Below are positions 13,945 through 16,550 of a stretch of 16,550 bases of DNA, piece after piece. Where the stretch lies: contig CAKKQI010000317.1 in the NCBI GenBank assembly GCA_919901895.1, positions 1 to 16,550 of the forward strand, written 5' to 3'. The position numbers and the translations under genes are program-made. The notes under the pieces are model-generated. The model searched no databases. It was given only the letters and a program-made list of their open reading frames with translations, and was not told the DNA's origin. Source of the DNA: Candidatus Brocadiaceae bacterium. GTDB taxonomy: Bacteria; Planctomycetota; MHYJ01; JACQXL01; CAKKQI01. The first letter of the stretch is position 1, and the number at the start of each line of letters is the position of its first letter.

Positions 13945-15057
13945 ATGAAGAAATATGTTTTTTATTTTTTGATTTCAGTCGCCTGGTTATTAAGTTTGGT
14001 GGGCGGAGAAGAAAATGTTACGCCTGATCCAGGTGCGTCAACCGAAAAAACAACTCTGCCCGGCCAGCCGGCGGATTTAGAAACCAGCCAACCGGATATT
14101 CATCAGAATGATATTACGCCGGAACTGCAGGCGACGATTGATAAAGGACTGGTTTTTTTAGCCCAGCACCAATCTAAAAGCGGTGCCTGGGGGAGTCATT
14201 ATAATGTGGCGGTAACCAGTTTGGCCGGACTGGCTTTTTTGGCCGGAGGGAATTTACCGGGCGAGGGTAAATACGGTGATACAGTCAGAAACGCCTTGAA
14301 TTATATTATGCGTTGCGCGACAAAAGCAGGTTATATCTGTGAGCCGGGAATTGCTTCATCCCGGATGCATGGCCACGGTTTTGCCACCTGGTTCCTGGCC
14401 GAGATTTACGGAATGAGCCATCATAGTGCGGTGGTGGATGCGGAAGAAATAAAAAAAGTTCTGCGGAATGCCATTAAGGTTATTGAAGAAAGCCAGAGTT
14501 CGGAAGGCGGGTGGTATTACGAGCCGAACCGGAGCGGCGATGAAGGAAGCGTGACGGTTTGTATTGTCCAGGCTTTAAGAGCCGCCCGCAATGCCGGAAT
14601 CAGCGTGGATAAAAAAGTCATTGACCGCGGGGTGGATTATCTTAAACGCAGCGCTAATCCGGACGGCAGTTTTAAATATTCGGTAAGCGGCGGCGGCGGC
14701 GGGTCGTTCGCCTTAACGGCCGGCGGAGTTTCTTCGTTATGCCTTTATGGAATGTATGATTTGGCTGAGACTAAAAAAGGATTGGAATTTATGATGAAAT
14801 TTAAACCCGGTTCGTCTCAGAACTGGCAGGGGGGGTATCCGTTTTATTCTAATTTTTATGCCACGCTGGCCACCTTTTTAGCCGGCGACGAATATTGGCC
14901 GCAATGGTTCCCGCCTTTAAGACAATACTTAATAAAAAACCAGGCGCCGAACGGCAGTTGGACCAGTTCAGAACCGGACCAGCCGGATTACGGAACGGCC
15001 TTTGCCTGCCTGATTTTGCAGATTCCCTACCGGTATCTGCCGTTATTTCAGAAATAA
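13945..15057 (+). CDS. Exported alpha/alpha-toroid (prenyltransferase/squalene-oxidase repeat) protein
   Basis: A 370-residue protein, fourth in the operon. A signal peptide (about 1-21) and a Pro/Thr-rich linker precede about five toroid repeats from residue 60 on. Each has a helix pair and a QxxxGxW-like motif: L-A-Q-H-Q-S-K-S-G-A-W, E-E-S-Q-S-S-E-G-G-W-Y-Y, K-R-S-A-N-P-D-G-S-F-K-Y, N-W-Q-G-G-Y-P-F-Y and K-N-Q-A-P-N-G-S-W. The fold is that of squalene/terpene cyclases and prenyltransferase beta subunits, but no DXDD catalytic motif is visible and the protein is exported. It is therefore more likely a binding or structural toroid than an enzyme. It starts 27 bases after the coiled-coil gene, with only a weak GGGAA before the ATG. 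Confidence 0.85.
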   Translation: MKKYVFYFLISVAWLLSLVGGEENVTPDPGASTEKTTLPGQPADLETSQPDIHQNDITPELQATIDKGLVFLAQHQSKSGAWGSHYNVAVTSLAGLAFLAGGNLPGEGKYGDTVRNALNYIMRCATKAGYICEPGIASSRMHGHGFATWFLAEIYGMSHHSAVVDAEEIKKVLRNAIKVIEESQSSEGGWYYEPNRSGDEGSVTVCIVQALRAARNAGISVDKKVIDRGVDYLKRSANPDGSFKYSVSGGGGGSFALTAGGVSSLCLYGMYDLAETKKGLEFMMKFKPGSSQNWQGGYPFYSNFYATLATFLAGDEYWPQWFPPLRQYLIKNQAPNGSWTSSEPDQPDYGTAFACLILQIPYRYLPLFQK

Positions 15058-15059
15058 TA

Positions 15060-15082
15060 GGGAGGCGATAGGAATGATTAAA
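15060..15082 (+). pseudogene. Start of a fifth operon gene cut by the insertion sequence
   Basis: GGGAGG (15060-15065) is followed eight bases later by ATG-ATT-AAA (15074-15082). IS-like sequence then takes over, and the frame ends at TGA within it. The position directly after the toroid gene and the good ribosome binding site suggest that the operon once continued. The identity of the lost gene cannot be read here. In related operons a DUF4159 gene often follows the toroid gene, but that is inference from family knowledge. Confidence 0.5.
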
Positions 15083-15114
15083 CCCGTATCCGCCATATGA
15101 AAGTCAGAAAAGTA

Positions 15115-15143
15115 TGGACGAAATTGCTTGAAGTCCTTATAAT
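15115..15143 (+). promoter_or_regulatory. Transposase promoter
   Basis: TGGACG (15115-15120) and a perfect TATAAT (15138-15143) with 17-base spacing lie inside the IS, upstream of the transposase ribosome binding site AAGGAGGT (15175-15182). Confidence 0.55.
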
Positions 15144-15188
15144 ATAAGGGAAAGAAACGATTTGACAACCCCAAAAGGAGGTAACCCT

Positions 15189-16505
15189 ATGGGTGAAAAG
15201 AAAAATCACTATTTTCGGCTCAACTTTACCGACAAACTCAAGGTTCATTTTAAGGGTTCAGAGGTAACTTCCGATGGGGGTTTAATCGCTATCAGGGAAT
15301 TGGATGAGCAGTTAGGTCTTACGGTTTTGGCTGAAGAGTATCTCGTTGATAAAAGACACGGACGAAATATCCAGCATGAATTGACTGAATTGTTGAGACA
15401 ATCCGTTTACAGCCGTCTGGCCGGTTATGAAGATGTCAATGACGCCGAAAAGTTACGCAACGACCCGGCTTTAAGAGCAGTTTTAAGCGAGCGTGCTTTG
15501 GAAAAAGGCGGCTCGGCGGAAAAGACCGTCGGACGATTTGAGACCGAAATACTCACTGAGGGGAATAATTTGGGGAAGATGGATGAGATGATATTCAAGT
15601 GGATAGAAAAAGTTGATACCATCAGGGAAATTAAAGAAGTAGTCCTTGATTTTGATTCATCCGAAAGTCCGGTCTATGGCGAACAGGAAGGCGGCGCTTA
15701 TAATGGCTATTTTGGGCTGACCTGTTATCATCCGCTTTTCTGTTTCAACCAATATGGAGATTCTCTTAAAGTAAAACTCAGACCGGGCAATGTCCATAGT
15801 GCGGATGGGATAATCGAATTTGCCGAACCCATCATCCAATAGTATGTATCCAGAGGCATCAAGGTAAAAGTCCGGGGCGATGCGGCCTTTGCCGAGCCTG
15901 GGGTATTTCAATTGTGTGAAAAACTTAAAGCCGTAGAATATACCATTAGAATCAAGTCAAATAGCCGTTTAGAGGAATTAGCGGCTGATGTGGTTAAGAC
16001 AATTAAAAAGGATAAGCAGAAAGTAGTTACGTTCTATAAAGATTTTCTTTATCAAGCGGTCAGTTGGGATAAACCGCGAAGGATTATTGCGAAAATAGAA
16101 CAATATCCAGACGAGTTGTTTCCGCGGGTTGGATTTATCGTGACTAACCTCAAATGGGGGGATAAGAAAGTAGTAAATTTTTACAATAAGCGGGGAACGT
16201 GTGAGCAATGGATTAAGGAAGGCAAATATGCGTTGAACTGGACGAGATTATCCTGTCATAGGTTTGTAGAGAATGAAGCCAGATTAAAGTTATTTATTAT
16301 GGCTTACAATCTGGGTAACTTCGTAAGGACTTTAGCCTTGCCCGAAGGGATAAAGCACTGGTCATTAAGGAGCATTCAGTTAAAGTTAATAAAAATAGGG
16401 GGACGATTAATCAAGCACGCTCGGTATTATGGTCTGTTATTAGCTGAGACCGTCATTAACCATAAGATATTTTCTGGGTTACTTGCGAATATCAGAGAGA
16501 TATAA
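15189..16505 (+). pseudogene. IS1380-family transposase with in-frame amber stop
   Basis: The reading frame encodes about 438 residues, the normal IS1380 length, but TAG at 15840-15842 stops it after 217. The same frame continues directly with Y-V-S-R-G-I-K-V-K-V-R-G-D-A-A-F-A, so this is a single nonsense change without frameshift. The DDE triad is otherwise visible: D in V-V-L-D-F-D-S before the stop, then D in R-G-D-A-A-F-A and E in C-E-Q-W-I-K-E-G-K after it. The start at ATG 15189 is supported by AAGGAGGT six bases upstream; a TTG nine codons earlier is unlikely. TAG is a true stop for two other genes here, so recoding is not expected. The element is probably unable to transpose by itself unless the codon is suppressed. 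Confidence 0.88.
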
Positions 16506-16550
16506 TCAAAAGTTGTGGATAGAGAAAAATGAGTGTATCCTAACGGTGTA

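Larger units (their letters stand above)
15083..16550 (+). mobile_element. IS1380-family insertion sequence, right end outside the window
   Basis: The transposase is of IS1380 type and has its own promoter. The left end is placed at CCCGTATCCGCC (15083-15094), where operon sequence stops. No reverse complement of it is seen before 16550, so the right terminal repeat should lie beyond the window. A total length near 1.6-1.7 kb, usual for the family, would fit that. Confidence 0.75.

Noticed and set aside
13945..15057. A functional squalene/terpene cyclase
   Set aside because: No DXDD motif is seen, the protein is shorter than cyclases and it is exported; only the toroid repeat fold is supported.
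15840..15842. TAG recoded as an amino acid
   Set aside because: TAG is the genuine end of the lipoprotein gene and of the giant coiled-coil gene, so a general recoding is unlikely.
16506..16550. Right terminal inverted repeat of the insertion sequence
   Set aside because: A GTGTATCC stretch resembles the left end in direct rather than inverted orientation; no reverse-complement match was found before the window ends.

Overview
The window looks like a chromosomal segment of a planctomycete-type bacterium (Planctomycetota or a close relative, probably from a metagenome; this is inference). The evidence is family-level: a HEAT-repeat lipoprotein ending in a W..WW tail, a double-CXXC protein of planctomycetal type, and an operon of a membrane/Ig-like protein, two coiled-coil secretory proteins and an alpha/alpha-toroid (prenyltransferase/squalene-oxidase-like) repeat protein. 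Base composition is moderate and TAG is used as an ordinary stop.

Layout: (1) 1-1330: a lipoprotein gene on the minus strand, flanked by dense GC-rich palindromic repeats. (2) 1331-4175, plus strand: archease, then the RNA ligase RtcB (separated by another repeat cluster), then a DUF502 membrane protein. (3) 4198-7331, minus strand: a secreted protein built of nine 26-residue YD-like repeats, a double-CXXC protein and a HEAT-repeat lipoprotein. (4) 7332-7756: a divergent intergenic region with a likely plus-strand promoter, a hairpin and a composite palindrome. (5) 7757-15057, plus strand: a tight four-gene envelope operon. (6) 15083 to the window end: an IS1380-family insertion sequence that has landed just after the start codon of what looks like the operon's fifth gene. 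Its transposase carries an in-frame amber stop.

How the genes work together: archease activates RtcB for RNA ligation or repair. The four-gene operon probably makes an envelope assembly: a multi-TM protein with Ig-like and coiled-coil parts, a roughly 1000-residue coiled-coil protein, a smaller coiled-coil protein with a conserved tail, and an exported alpha-toroid. Its function is unknown.

The most unusual feature is the abundance and variety of short palindromic repeats. Several lie inside protein-coding genes without breaking the frame, usually at linkers or termini, and so encode inserted peptides, much like the Rickettsia palindromic elements. One 52-bp element occurs almost identically (51/52) between genes and inside a gene, and some repeats are nested inside others.
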